Below the pieces are notes generated by a model. It did no database searches. It was given only the letters and a program-made list of their open reading frames with translations, and was not told the DNA's origin. The position numbers and the translations under genes were made by a program. A DNA stretch of 64,000 nucleotides from Zanthoxylum bungeanum (taxonomy: Eukaryota > Streptophyta > Magnoliopsida > Sapindales > Rutaceae): positions 1-64,000 of the forward strand of contig SKCR01038863.1 of the NCBI GenBank assembly GCA_019454045.1, in the 5' to 3' direction. Every line of letters begins with the position of its first letter. Positions within the stretch are counted from its first letter, which is position 1. Positions 20,678 through 33,873 of this stretch are shown here, in pieces.

Positions 20678-23200
20678 TATTAGGGTTGGTGCTTGGAGTG
20701 CCAATCCGGATCATATTTATGTCCGATTCATGAATACGAACAATTCATTTTTCCATAATATTACTTATTTAATGGTAGCACCTCTTGTCTTTTATATCCA
20801 TATTCGATCTAATTACAATTAGATATCTAATTATGATTAGATTGAAACTAAATATGGTTTAGTGATATGTGTATATTAGACAAAGACCCTAGGATTTACA
20901 ATGTAGTGGGCAGTTACACAAAGTTTGTAATTGACATTAGGAAGCGTCACTATAAGATTATATCTTTAAATAAAGTTCCTTGTCAAGATTTACTAACACA
21001 GGTCGGTTAGTAAAATCCGCTGAGACCAGTACATGTCGTATAGCGTGACTTGGTCCGATGATTTATCTTAATGAACCATGAGTCTCGGGAGACTCATATA
21101 GACATGTAGGTGTTTATTTGATAAACATTTAATGACTCATTGAAGATTTCCTAATAGATGGTACACCAATGTCATTAGGAATCTTCTCAAGTTGAGCAAG
21201 CATAGTGGTCTTTGGACTTGAGATACCATGGTGGATATATGAATTATCTTCCACACTTTGATGGCAGTCACATCACCGATCTATTCATGATCAGACCTCC
21301 GCTTGCTCATTGGGTGTGGACTGATGCCCATGATATCCTGTATGTATCAAGATAGAATTTGTCAGTCCTGTGTACAGGGCATAGGCATCCTACACGTGTT
21401 TGCGATCTAGAAAATCCATGGCCGTGGTATAACTTCAGAAATCAGTTTCGAGTGTTATTTAGAGATCATAAATTGAAAGTCGACTATATTATACTGAAAG
21501 GATTTGACATTTTTATATATATCCCAGGTATAATATGGATAGCCTGTGACAGAGGGATTATACGTATGCAATGACCTCGTCTTGCATAGTTTAGTGAGAT
21601 TATCTGTAGTCATCATAATTCATGAGTGGGTGAATTATGGACACGAAATTAGTTTCGTGACAGATAAATCAAAACATAGAGAGTCCCACAATATGAAGTG
21701 TACTCGTTGAGCACTAAGGCAACGCGTTATGAATAATACAAATTATTCATAATACTTCATCAGATTAAGTGAGTTAATTTGAATCGTTTAAACGATTAAA
21801 TGATAACACACGCATTAGGGGATTTTGGTCATTTAATAATTATTGTGTATTTGTATTTGATACATAATTTGATTAGATACACATTAATTAATTGTCAAAT
21901 TAGATTTTTTACACATACCATTAATATATGTATTTGTTATTTAATGTAAATAAAATACATATATAATAATAATTATATTAATTAATTATTTAAATATTTA
22001 AATGTTAAATATTTGAATAATTAATTGATAAACTTTTTCATAATTGTTAAGAAAAATGTTTAATTATTATTGGTGACACATGGCATGATTTTATTAAGCT
22101 TAAGTGTGCAAATTTGATTTGTCAACTTGGAGCTTATCTTATCTTGTTTTAATTTAATGAAATTAAAAAGCAAAAATGACCAAAATAACCCTCAAAGGTC
22201 GGCAATATCATTTTAAAAGGGGAAAAAATTTTATTTTCACTTTTAAGGAAGCCATAACCGAACAACATTCTCCAAATATCTCTCAAATCATACTTGATGA
22301 TTCAATATGGAAAGTAAAGAGAAAACAAGAAAAAGGCTTAGGAAATTGGATATTTAAAAGGTAAGCTTTAATCTTATTGGGCTTGGAAATCTAGTTTCTT
22401 GTTCTTGTTTTGCTAGAATAGTTCTAGGGTTTACTTTACTTGTCAAAATTGGGGCTTTTGATTTTGGAAGATGGATTTGGAAGTGAAGTGCATGTGAAAC
22501 GTTGATTTGGATAGTATTATTGTAATTATTGTCCAATTTGATCATTTGATGATATGTTGCCATTCTAGAGTGTTATGACCACTCTTTTAATGCCTAGAAT
22601 TGTTCTTGGGTGATTCATGTGTGGTGACTTTGATTGGTGTTGTGATTAATTTGATTAATCTTGAAAACGTTAGATTAAATCATGAAAAATTGATAATTAT
22701 TGCTTCTAGATCAGATCTGGAAATACTGTTCATATGGTGATGACAATAATGTCACATGAATGTATTGGATGTGTTTTAGGTGTTGGAATAATTGCCGAAA
22801 ATTATTTCGGAGTTGAAATAAGTGAAAACGGTGAAAAACAGCGTTACCAGGTGACTTTTGAGCTAACCGGGTGATGACTACCCAAACAGTGAATTTGTCA
22901 CTGTTCAGGTAGCTCATGAACTACCCTAATACTATTGGGGCTGACCTGGGTAGCCCTCATGTGTATTGGGTAGTCGGTTCGATAAAAAACGCTTTTTATG
23001 CCATTTTGCGGAAAAACATTTTCGTAAAAGTTTCGCGATGTTTCATATATTTATTTATGTCGTTATTTGATATCTAATAAATGTGTTTAGGTGAAATATG
23101 AATGAATTATTCATATTAGATATTGAATAATTCATTTGGTAATTTAAAAGTTTTAAAATTATGATTTCGCCCGAACCGCGCTTCCGCCTAAAACCCAAAA
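20678..23200 (+). mobile_element. Left LTR of copia element B
   Basis: Starts TATTAGGGTTGGTGCTTGGA; the right LTR has TGTTAGGGTTGGTGCTCAGA at 38003, so the first G is mutated. It runs to the PBS at 23206, about 2.5 kb. It shares its ends and general layout with D's LTRs but little of the middle, so B and D are separate subfamilies of one group. Open frames in it (21359, 22176) are not genes. Confidence 0.85.
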
Positions 23201-23205
23201 AAAAA

Positions 23206-23220
23206 TGGTATCAGAGCAGG
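23206..23220 (+). other. Primer binding site of B
   Basis: TGGTATCAGAGCAGG, complementary to initiator-Met tRNA. A second, mutated copy (TGGTATCGAAGCTGG) occurs at 34508 owing to duplication. Confidence 0.9.
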
Positions 23221-23561
23221 TCTGATGCTTCATCCATTACATTTGTCATGCTCGATATATGATATGGAATCCAATTTTAATATTTGCACATGCATGTAAT
23301 CTATATGTTTCTTGACTTTTCGGTTCTACGCTAACGGAAACATAACAGAAATTTAATGGTTAAGTTTAGTTATGTTTTCTAAGGTAGAATTGAATTGTTT
23401 AGAAATTGCTCTAGATTAAAATTCTACATTTGATGTGGAGCAAAGCTTCCTTGAGGAATATCCCCGCTTAAAATAAGGTCTTAAAGTAACGTGTATTGGA
23501 TGCATGTTTCTTGGTTCGTCTTGTCAATACGGTTTATAGGTAACTTTCTATAGCTGCATCC

Positions 23562-23866
23562 GAGATCGTGCCAAAGCAGTGAGGGTGTATTTTATAGAAT
23601 TTTATCCATGCTGGTTGTATATTGATACTAGACCAATTCAAGTGAAAGTGGAAATCCTGAATGTGCCAAAGCTGTCAGGACTACATCGGTAGCTTGAGTT
23701 TGTCATTGGCAAGTGAAGTCTTGATACGCCTCCTTGTGAACGTGCCAAAGCTGTCATAACGAAAAACGGTCAGGACCAAAATTAGGAGTCACTGGTGAGT
23801 GATTAACAATGAGTTGTCTACCTAATGAATATACGTAGGCGAGATCGTGCCAAAGCTGTGAGTCGA
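23562..23866 (+). repeat. Leader motif array of B (core GCCAAAG), first set
   Basis: Four copies: GATCGTGCCAAAGCAGTGAG (23564), ATGTGCCAAAGCTGTCAG (23661), ACGTGCCAAAGCTGTCAT (23740), GATCGTGCCAAAGCTGTGAG (23843). The second is flanked by TCCTGA/TCAGGA (6 bp inverted repeat). Order and types match element D. Confidence 0.88.
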
Positions 23867-24313
23867 AATATATTCATGGGATCCTACTCTCCCTATAGAA
23901 TTCGATTTAATTATTGAATTCTCATTCTCCGTTGGGGATTACGGTACTACGTAAAGTAGTGGGAGACACTGCTGGGTTAAAAATCCATAACTAAAGCAGT
24001 GTGTAATTTTATGGAATTTACTGCTTTTGTTTTCCTTTATTCTATATTGTTCATAGAATTATACTTCTAATCCACTGCATAGCATATTACTTGAATATGT
24101 TTTCTGACTTTACTTATGGTTGCGTATTTCTATAATAGGTTCTAGAATGAAAGTAGACTTAGATATTGTTAGATTAGTTCAAACCATCGGGAACTGTTGT
24201 TCCGATTTTCTTGAAAAATCAAGATGGTTAGTGACTTAGTTACTAAGTCACGATTAGTAATCTAAATAGATATATGTTTTAGATATAGTTATCTAGTAAG
24301 AATAGTTTCTTAT
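23867..24313 (+). other. B leader up to the A insertion
   Basis: Untranslated leader of B, no gene. The last five bases, CTTAT (24309-24313), are the target site duplicated by A. Confidence 0.7.
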
Positions 24314-25995
24314 TGTTGGAGTTTGCTAAGGTCCCAAGATCATTAAACAAGCATGAAACAAGTGTGAATACAATGAGGGAGTTGCGGAATACTCACATCG
24401 ATCGGTTGAGCGACGCGAGAGGCAACAAAACTCGGTTTCTGCTCAGTGTGAACTACTCGGCAGTGGCTGATATCCTCCTAATTTTCGGCCATTTGGATCA
24501 TCTTCGTCAAGCTCCAAGCTTCGTCAAACGATTCCCGGCTCATGGGTGGACTTCCCTATCACCTTCGCATGTCTCTCAGAGTGCTAGCTCTCTTGATTTT
24601 TGCCACAAAAATCAAGCACTTTGGCTTCCCTTCTTCTCGGCATTCCCAGAAAAACCAGTGAAGAATTTGCCCAATGGGCGTGAGAGAGATGAGCAATTTT
24701 TGGCTCCAATTACGTGAGAAGATAGAGAGTGGAATGGTGCTGGTTTTGTGTATTTGTGTATCTAATACACATAATTCTTTTTCAAAAAATCAATAAATGA
24801 TTTACAAAAAATTGGCTTTAAAAGTCAAAAAATTAAAAGCTACACCAACCTCCATCAACTCACATCACTCATGAATAGTGACTTGCATCCATCACTCAAA
24901 GTGAAAGACATCCATCACTTGATTGACGAATGATGTGACGCTAGATGAGACTAGCGATTTGACGCTTGATTTGACTTGCATGCCGCACTCGAATTCGAAA
25001 TGCGAATGCGCTCGCAAATAATCCCGGGCTCGGGTTCGCTAATTCCAAATTAACAAATTTTCCATTGCGACGTAATTAAATGATTACGCCTAGCGAAGTC
25101 ACTATTCACGTCGCTAACGAATTAATTCAAAATTTACTCGTTCGCCCGAATTAAAATCTAATTTTAATTCCGCGTCGAAATCCAATTTCGTATAATATAT
25201 CGAATATATAATTTAATCGATTAATTCTAAATTAACTCGTTCGCCCGAATTAAAATCAAATTATGTTGGCAGTAAATTCGGTGGTCGAATAAACCTGACC
25301 GTGTCATTTTATCCCGATGACTGCAGTACTTAAGAGTACTAGTACTGTATCCTACGTGACCATCATCTCCACTATGACTGGAGTGATACTTCCGTCTTGA
25401 CATCACACCCAACACACTACGATTTTCAATATAAACAGCATAGGCGTACACACAACCTGTTAAAGCCCTGGACGACCGTAACCAAAGTATATTGATTGTC
25501 GCAAGTATTAGCGGTGCAAGTCTCAGGTTAAGACCAAATACACCTACCCTGATTTCGGACTTCCATAGACACATAGTCATACTACCAATGGAATTCCGAG
25601 AGGGTCTTCCAGAGCGAAGCTGTTTCCCGTACTATCGGTAAAACACAACCTCCTATTACACTTGCATGAGTATCCTATACCCAAATATATGAGAACTATG
25701 CTGTTATGCCCTCACAACACGCACAAGTGTAATACTAGTCTTTTACGTATTTATCGATGTCCAATCTCGACAATGCTCTGACTAGGGATATTTAATGATT
25801 AATCCTTTGTGGACTGATACTGTCTCATAACATTCTCAATCTAGGAACTAATCATAGGGACCTCCTATCATTTATATATCTTGGTGATCTAATCACAAAT
25901 GATAAGAGAGCAATCTCATTTGTCACATAGTTAATTTGTACAACAACACCGTGATTTGTACAAATAGTGTCGCTATGGGTCATAATTGTCCAACA
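24314..25995 (-). mobile_element. Left LTR of A
   Basis: TGTTGGAGTTTGC...GTCCAACA, 1682 bp. Relative to the right LTR it lacks about 380 bp around 25262-25300, where GGCAGTAAATTCGGTGG is joined to AATAAACCTGACC. A 134-codon open frame at 24313-24717 is repeated in the right LTR (31781-32179) only because LTRs are copies. Confidence 0.9.
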
Positions 25996-28100
25996 ATCTC
26001 CCACTTGGCCTATAGCCAGTCACTCGAGTGTCTAACACCCGAACTATGTACGGTTGGCTCAAACTGCTGAGAAAAGGCTTTCGTCAGCGGATTTGCATGA
26101 TTATCATCTGATGCGATTTATTCGATCATCACATCGCTACGATGTATGATCCGAACGTATCAGATGAATATCGAAGTACGTATCTGGATCTTTGATGAGA
26201 CCATTAATTCCTTAGCCTGCGCTGTAGCCTAGTTCAGCTGCTAACAGAATTATATCTAATCTAATTAGATTTGTTGTCGACCCAGAAGGCTTTTATTGCT
26301 GCCTCAGCTGCAGTAATAACCCGCATTTGTTGTTTATTCGGTAACAGTATCTTGCTTGGAAGATTTCCAGCTCACTGTTCCGTTATTCAAACTTTGTATA
26401 GTACCGTTTACGATTTATAATCGTTTTTATCGGTTTGGAAACTTGCTACAGTGATCCCAGTCACTTCAAGTTCTCATTCTCCATAGACTAAGACAACATC
26501 CTTAGTTCTCTAAGAAACTAACGGATGTTCTTAACATCAATCCAGTGACTATCACTTGGATTGGCCTGTTTGTGAATCCATATACTCAAAGCGTATGAGA
26601 CACCAGGTCGCGTATATTTTTCATTGTACGATTTCTCGGAGAGTTTTCTCGAAAGCCAAGCTTTCACCGATTGTTATTATGGGAATATCATTTCCAAGAA
26701 ATGACATATTATCATTATTTATAGGACATTTACTGTCAGTGCTCTCCCACTAATCCTCTTATATACACAAGAATCATTTCGTTTTTGAATTAAATCATAA
26801 AGCATTATGATTACATCAAAACGGTAATTCTAAGAACTTAATGCTTGCTTCAATCCAAACATGGATCGAATAACTTGCAAACCTTGTTGCTAGTTTTGGT
26901 ATGAAAAAATCGTCAGGATGTTGTAAACATCCTCCAAAAAGGTTTCCTTTTCAGGAAAGCGATTTTCCCGTTAAGCTGACATATTTCATAAATGAAACAT
27001 GCAGCATTAGTAAGCATTATCCAAATGGATTTACCGTGGCAACAGGTAAAAGGTTGAATCGTAATCAACGGAATGTTGATAACGATACCTTTTCCGCTAA
27101 AAGCCTAGCTTTATACGTTGATATGTTGCCATCCATGTATGTCTTCCTTGAAGACTTATACAGTACCAATAGGCACAATGCCTTGCGGTACATCAACTAG
27201 TATCAAAACATAGTTGATATACATGGAATCCATTTCGGATTCATGGCACTTTTCCATAATAGGGAGTCGATACCTTGTAACACTTCCTCATACGTAGTCA
27301 GTTGGTATACCTCAATAAGATAGACATCATTATGAGGTAAGATCAGAAACCCATACCCTAGGTTGTTTTCTGACTCTCTCCGACTAACGTGGTTCTTGTG
27401 TATTCTAAGATTAATAGTAATAGTTTCATCATTGATGAACTATTTATGTTCCATTAAGATTCGGTGCCTTGAACATTATTACTCCGATTTTCATCGAGTT
27501 TTACTATCCTCCCACTTACCACTGCATATCGGTATTCCTCTTAGGAAAACCGCATGGTGAGCAACAATTACATTGTTCTCTTGTGAGTTGTATAAGTACA
27601 ATACTTTGGTATCCCTAGGATAACCTACAATTGGCACTTATCCAATTTGGGTTTTAGTTTGGTATCATCCAAACATATGCCCAGCATACCCATATACTCA
27701 GGAATGAGAAACATGGTATCTTTCATGTTCATATCTAATATGAAATCTGTCAAACAGATTTTATTGGAACCTTATTCTAAATAAGTTTTGCACTATCTAT
27801 GCTTATTCGTTGAAGGAAATGGTAGCTCAGAGCGACTCATTATTAACCTTATCATGTCCAACAAATTCGGTTACTCTGATCGGACACACCGTCAAACTGA
27901 CGTGTTCCGGAGGAGTCCTCATTTGAAAGAATACTATACTCTTTCAAGTTATATTAGAAACTTATTGCCTAAGTATTTTCCATTACGGTCTTACTGTGTC
28001 AGTTTAATACCTGAGCCGATCTGTTTGTCTATTTCGCGTCGAAAACTTATAAAAGTTTACGATTTTTGTTTCAAAAAAAAAACATAACCATAACACGATG
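25996..28100 (-). pseudogene. Decayed copia INT-RT-RNase H of A
   Basis: Begins with the PPT complement ATCTCCCACTTGG (25996-26008), then minus-strand remnants colinear with F's pol at 58091-60500: RNase H tail (about 26040-26400), RT (about 26460-27250), INT C-terminal part (27250-27800) and INT core (27800-28100; the TPPGTPQ-type stretch survives near 27905). Many indels and stops; no frame longer than about 100 codons. Assigned by position and similarity to F. Confidence 0.75.
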
Positions 28101-29700
28101 CACATCCGTAAGGTCATGAAATATTCATATCCACATCTAGCCTAGCTAGACATGGGCCCACTTGCTTCACTATGAACTAGGGCTAACAGATCTGTGGCAT
28201 TTGCACTTTTACCAAGTAAAGGTGTTTTAGGCACTTTGCCCAATAAACTAGATTCGTAGACTTTATTTAAATGAAATCAAATCAGTCCTAGTACCCACTC
28301 TTCGAAAGTGTGGACATACGAGTCTTATTTGATTGTGTCCCAGACAATAATGCCACAATTAATTTCTTCTGATCAAATCAGTTTAAGCTGTTTGTTTGTC
28401 ATGTATATACATTCGAGATTTATTTATATTCATAATATAAATGATGTTATTCTCATATAATGTGTTTATCTCAATATCATCTGTATATAATAAAACACTT
28501 TAGTGTTCCAGAATATAAAGGTTCACCCGCAGCGGGTTAAACACTGATATAGAGATAATGTATCTAGTCAAACTAGTTACATTATAACAGTTTCCAAATT
28601 TATGTACACACCCGAAGGGTAGTTCCTAAATTAGGTATCTACGGTTGAAACAGCGATTTTCATCCCATTTCCAATCCGCAGATTAAATCTCAATTGAGGT
28701 CAGTATCCTTCTCATAGCAGATTCTGAACATCAATACATATATTTATGTACCACACTAAGTATTTAAAATCTAATTTTAATACTAGTACTGAACATAATG
28801 TTGACAAACATATTTGAAGTCAGAGCTTTGCTCGTCTTCAATTCCCTCATGTCTGCCTTGTCCAAAAGGCAGTCATGCTTCCGCGATCCCGTTTGCCACA
28901 ATTTAGGCAGACATTTTAGGATATGTCATTTATCTTCCCAGAAGATTATAATGATTTTGCCTTTACCCTTTTCATACTCCAGAAGCCTTTGGCCAAGCCT
29001 CAGGTTTCTAGAATATCGAAGTAAGGTGCGCCTTGCACTACTTGCCTTATTGCAAACTTTGACTTAGTCTCCTTGAGAATAGTCATTAACTCTCCAAGAG
29101 TTAAGTATTGCAATTTTTATTACTTCTAAGATCTTTGAAGATCCTTCAATTTCATTATCATACTTTAAGGATCTAATCCTTAGTTCTGATTAAGAAAATT
29201 AAGGAGTCTACTGCGACAAGCTTAATGGATTAAGCACTAAAGTTATCATTACATAAATCTTCTAAAGATTATGCTCTACTATTTGCTTAACTCCGGGCTT
29301 AGGCATAATATGTTATTTTTAAATCAATAAAGTAACTTATTATTTTCCTCCAGGACCATCCTGAAATTATTCCCAATTTGAAAATTAAACCATTTAAATA
29401 CATTTTCCCTAGGATTATGTTTTAAATGTCAATCTTTCAATTACATCTTGATTCTAATAGTCCAACTATTAATCAATGATTTAGGTACGATTTATTATAA
29501 TGATTACAATAGTCCAACTATTTAATCAACTATAATTTAATAGATTAAAATCAATTATATTGATTACTATAATCCAATTATAAAATCAACTATAAATGAA
29601 TTGTTTGAATATAGTCCAACTATTTATTAAAACAACATTTAAATATTAGTCCAACTCATTTAATCTATATGACGAATGATATTTGTTGGAGCGTGTACGG
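28101..29700 (-). pseudogene. Decayed gag-protease of A
   Basis: Colinear with F's 60550-61980. A zinc-knuckle remnant C-L-N-C-G-K-R is readable on the minus strand at about 28880-28900, with the His lost. Upstream gag is shortened and shifted, and the part from about 29280 is AT-rich with repeats of AGTCCAACTATT. Confidence 0.65.
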
Positions 29701-29826
29701 CAAATGATTAAACGAATATTGCAAATTCAATTCTTGCCTCCCACTATTTTTCGGCGAGCCTCTAACCCTCTGTCAAGTACTCGGGAAACCGTGTTTCCTA
29801 GCGGGCTAGGATCCCGTTAAATATCA

Positions 29827-30220
29827 CACAATCTTGACTTTGGCCAACAAATTGTATGATAATTAACTAGGTAGATCTCTAAGATTGATTGGATCCAATC
29901 CAATTCCTAGATCCAGTATGGGGACATCCAAGTCCGAAACATATATCTTATATATGCCAATACATCCAATGTATTGCCTAACTGTTTTCCTTTGAATCAA
30001 CTAAGCATTGGCTTTGGCACAACAAACTTAGTGATCCCAGTTAAGCGCGACCCATTGACCATGGAAAGCTTCGTAATCAATGTCGATGGACAAGAAGTGG
30101 TCTGGACTTTGGCCAACAAACCACAACTTGGACAAGACACCGATATGGAACAAAGCCTTCGTGATTCAAACACATCCTCGACGGACAAAGGCCTTGACTT
30201 TGGCCAACAAGCCAATGCCA
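29827..30220 (-). repeat. Leader motif array of A
   Basis: Four plus-strand occurrences, minus-sense motif: TCTTGACTTTGGCCAACAAA (29831), TTGGCTTTGGCACAACAAAC (30008), CTGGACTTTGGCCAACAAAC (30103), CTTGACTTTGGCCAACAAGC (30192). Minus sense reads TTGGCCAAAGTCAAG. The last is bracketed by CTTG/CAAG. Confidence 0.88.
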
Positions 30221-31781
30221 GTCTCGGATCTTGAGTGAGAATCACTCAATGGAAGGAAAGACGCTTAATATTTTGTGAGGGTTTTTCGAGTGCAATTTGG
30301 CAACCAATTTATTATCTTTGTTAAGGTCTCATCATCATACACCCTTAAACATGCATTATAAACACATAATAAAGCGCGTATAAATAAAATAATAATGATG
30401 CGGATGGATATTTTACACATTGATCCTAGATCAAATCTCTCCATTTCTTCTCTACCCGCTAGCACATGTATTACTTCTACCCGTTACACACTACACTTCT
30501 AAAGAACCTCATTTACATTGAGGGGAATAGGTGAGAAGAGAATACAAAAAATAAGGAGGTAAGGCTGCTGGACACGCAGGTCCAATAATAAATTAAATTT
30601 TACAACAATTTCTAAAAATGGTCCACCCGATATACATTATCATGCATCACAACCATGTATTCACACAAGCATGTTATCAATCAATCTAATCAAATTAATA
30701 ATCTGATAATTAGTGATCATCCAATGTTCAAACAACGATTTGATTTTGCGCGAGTCAAACTTGTTTTACGAATAAGTACTCAAAGTACGAATTCTTGAAT
30801 TAAATTAAACTACATAATTAAATCCAATTCAATTTGTATTTAATACTAATTCGCTATTTAATTCCAAATTAAATACTACACTTTATTAACGAACCTATAC
30901 GACTTAAATTCCAAATTTAATCGTACGGGTCTCAAAGCCCAATTAACGTCCAACGTCAATTTAATTAAAGTCCAATAGGCTTTTAATTAATTTCTTAACG
31001 GTGGACTTTTGGTCAACTCGGGTCGAACCGAATAACCAAGTCCAATCCGGAGTTACCCCATAAGCCTAGAAATCAATTTAGGCCCATTAGGCCCAATTAA
31101 ATTTAAAGGTCCATTAGTCGCATTTGGGCTTTATGGAAGCGGTTTTGGGCCCAATTGGATCCAATCCATTTGGCCTAAACCTAACTTGGTAAAACCAAGC
31201 CCAATTAGCCAATAACAACATAACAAGCCCAATTTAATTTAAGGCCCAATTAATTAAATCATAAAAGTAAAAGTCCATTTCATAATCTAATTAATCCTAA
31301 AGTGTATAACACTATTAATCATCCAAATCAATATTTCCAGAACACCAAATTTGTACAATTAATCATCCTCATTAATATTAAATCATGTCCAACACAATTT
31401 AATAAAATCAAACCCAATACATGCTATACAAAGTCTCGGCCAAGGGGAATTTTATGCCCAAATCAAAGTCAATCCAATTAAATTTAATGCAACTTAAATC
31501 AATATCCCCAAATGATTTCCAACACATCCAATGATCAAAAAATCAAAATTCCAAGACAATTAGGGCTTCCAACTTCGGCCAACACCGGCCACACAAAAAT
31601 TTGGGGAAAAATGATCCAATCATAATTCCTTAATTCCTCTCAAATTGATCTAATCAATCCTAATTAAAAAACATTAAACATATTCATTCATCCAATTTCA
31701 AAAAACATGCTCAAACACAATTTTTTACCCAAATTTTAAGCCCTAAATCATTTCATGCTCAACCTTGCTCAAGATAGCAAT
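30221..31781 (-). other. Long 5' leader of A with PBS-like end
   Basis: No gene seen. It matches F's leader (62640-64000): GGGCCCAATTAA-type words and long AT-rich stretches. The last bases beside the LTR, CTCAAGATAGCAAT (31768-31781), stand where the PBS should be but match the tRNA-iMet site only partly. Confidence 0.65.
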
Positions 31782-33842
31782 TGTTGGAGTTTGCTAAGGT
31801 CCCAAGATCATTAAACAAGCATGAAACAAGTGTGAATACAATGAGGGAGTTGCGGAATACTCATATTGATCGGTTGAGCGACGCGGGAGGCAACAAAACT
31901 CGGTTTCTGCTCACTGTGAACTGCTCGGCAGTGGCTGATATCCTTATCATTTTCGGCCATTTAGATCATCTTCGTCAAGCTCCAAGCTTCCTCAAAAGAT
32001 TCCCAGCTCATGGGTGGACTTCCCTATCACCTTCGCATGTCTCTCGGAGTGCTAGCTCTCTTGATTTTTGCCACAAAAATCAAGCACTTGGGCTTCCCTT
32101 CTTCTCGGCATTTCCCAGAAAAACCAGTGAAGAATTTGCCCAAATGGGCGTGAGAGAGATGAGCAATTTTTTGCTCTAATTGCGTGAGAAGAGAGAGATT
32201 GGAATGGTGTTGGTTTTGTGTATTTGTGTATCTAATACACATAATTCTTTTTCAAAAAATCAATAAATGATTTACAAAAAATTGGCTTTAAAAGTCAAAC
32301 AATTAAAAGCCACACCAACCTCCATTAACTCACATCACTCTTGAACAGTGACTTACGTCAATCACTCAAAGTGAAAGACATCCATCACTTGATTGACGAA
32401 TGATGTGACGCTAGATGAGACTAGCGATTTGACGTTTGATTTGACTTACGTGCCGCACTCGAATTCAAAATGCGAATGCGCTCGCAAATAATCCTGGGCT
32501 CGGGTTCGCTAATTCCAAATTAACGAATTTTCCATTGATTACGCCTAGCGAAGTCACTATTCACGTCGCTAACGAATTAATTCTAAATTAACTCGTTCGC
32601 CCGAAGTAAAATCTAATTTTAATTCTGCATCGAAATCCAATTTCGTATAATATATCGAATATATTATTTAATCGATTAATTCCAAATTAATCGTTCTCTC
32701 TCTTTAAATGATATTTGATCCCAAATAAAATATCTCTGCAATTAATCCCAGATTAATTTCTCTCTCATCTAATTAATCCCAGATTAATTAAAAGTGCGAG
32801 TCATACGTCATCTGTGAATCTTCGGGAAGCGACCCATGAGATCCCCGTATATGTTGGCAGTAAATTCAGTCGTTGGACTATCCGAACACGTACGTACCAA
32901 GTACGACATTTATACCGATTTACAAGACAAGGTTGGCTTCTAGCAAAGCGCCATGCCTACCCAATTCACCAGAAATATCCTTACATGAATAAATGATATA
33001 TATCAGGCGTAGTATACGTAGTATTGTGTATGTCAATCCAATATCGGATGATCATGTGCTAGGCCTGGGGCTGGAATTGTGTCTGCCCCGTATGAAGCAC
33101 ATGTCGGATGTCTGGTAACTAGTCTCTATAATCGGATAAACCAGACCTTGTCATTTTATCCGATGACTGCAGTACTTAATAGTACTAGTATCGTATCCTA
33201 CGTGACCATCATCTCCACTATGACTGGAGTGATACTTCCATCTTGACGTCACACCCAACACAATACGATTCTCAATAAACCCAGCATAGGCGTACACAGA
33301 ACCTGTTAAAGCCCTGGACGACCGCAACCAAAGTATATTGATTGTCGCAAGTATTAGCGGTGCAAGTCTTAGGTTAAGACCAAATACACCTACCCTGATT
33401 TCGGACTTCCATAGACATATAGTCATACTACCAATGGAATTCTGAGGGGGTCTATCCAGAGCGAAGCTGTTTCCCGTACCATCGGTAAAACACAACCCCT
33501 ATTACACTTGCATGAGTATCCTATACCCAAATATATGAGAACTATGATGTTATGCCCTCACAACGCACACACAGTGTAATACTAGTCTTTTACGTATTTA
33601 TCGATGTCCAATCTCGACAATCTCTCTCTTCTATGGATATTTAATGATTAATCCTTCGTGGACTAATACTGTCTCATATCATTCAATCCAAGAACTAATC
33701 ATAGGGACCTCCTATCATTTATATATCTTGGTGATCTAATCACAAATGATAAGAGAGCAATCTCCTTTGTCACATAGTTAATTTGTACAACAACACCGTG
33801 ATCTGTACAAATAGTGACGCTATGGGTCATAATTGTCCAACA
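31782..33842 (-). mobile_element. Right LTR of A
   Basis: TGTTGGAGTTTGC...GTCCAACA, 2061 bp, the longer and more complete copy. It keeps the block 32690-33140 lost from the left LTR. Confidence 0.9.
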
Positions 33843-33873
33843 CTTATGCACTAATAATTGACTTGAATTAGTT

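Larger units (their letters stand above)
24314..33842 (-). mobile_element. Full-length copia element A, TSD CTTAT
   Basis: Two LTRs in minus orientation flank decayed gag-pol. The 5-bp direct repeat CTTAT is at 24309-24313 and 33843-33847, and B's leader reads across the gap (compare 35581-35619). Pol is much more decayed than in F or G, and the LTRs differ in length by about 380 bp because of a deletion in the left one. Confidence 0.93.

Noticed and set aside
23206..23220. Possible tRNA gene fragments at TGGTATCA sites
   Set aside because: These are primer binding sites next to LTRs; no cloverleaf or flanking tRNA sequence is present.
24313..24717. 134-codon open frame, with a 132-codon counterpart at 31781-32179
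   Set aside because: Both lie at the same place in the two LTRs of element A, so the similarity comes from LTR duplication. The frame starts at TTG, right at the LTR edge, and is not kept in C, E or F LTRs.
25227..25580. 117-codon minus frame, similar to 33151-33495
   Set aside because: LTR sequence of A read in the antisense of the block that gives the 41313 frame in G; no independent support.
27788..28087. 99-codon plus-strand frame and neighbours at 26901, 27363
   Set aside because: Opposite-strand shadows of A's decayed minus-strand pol.
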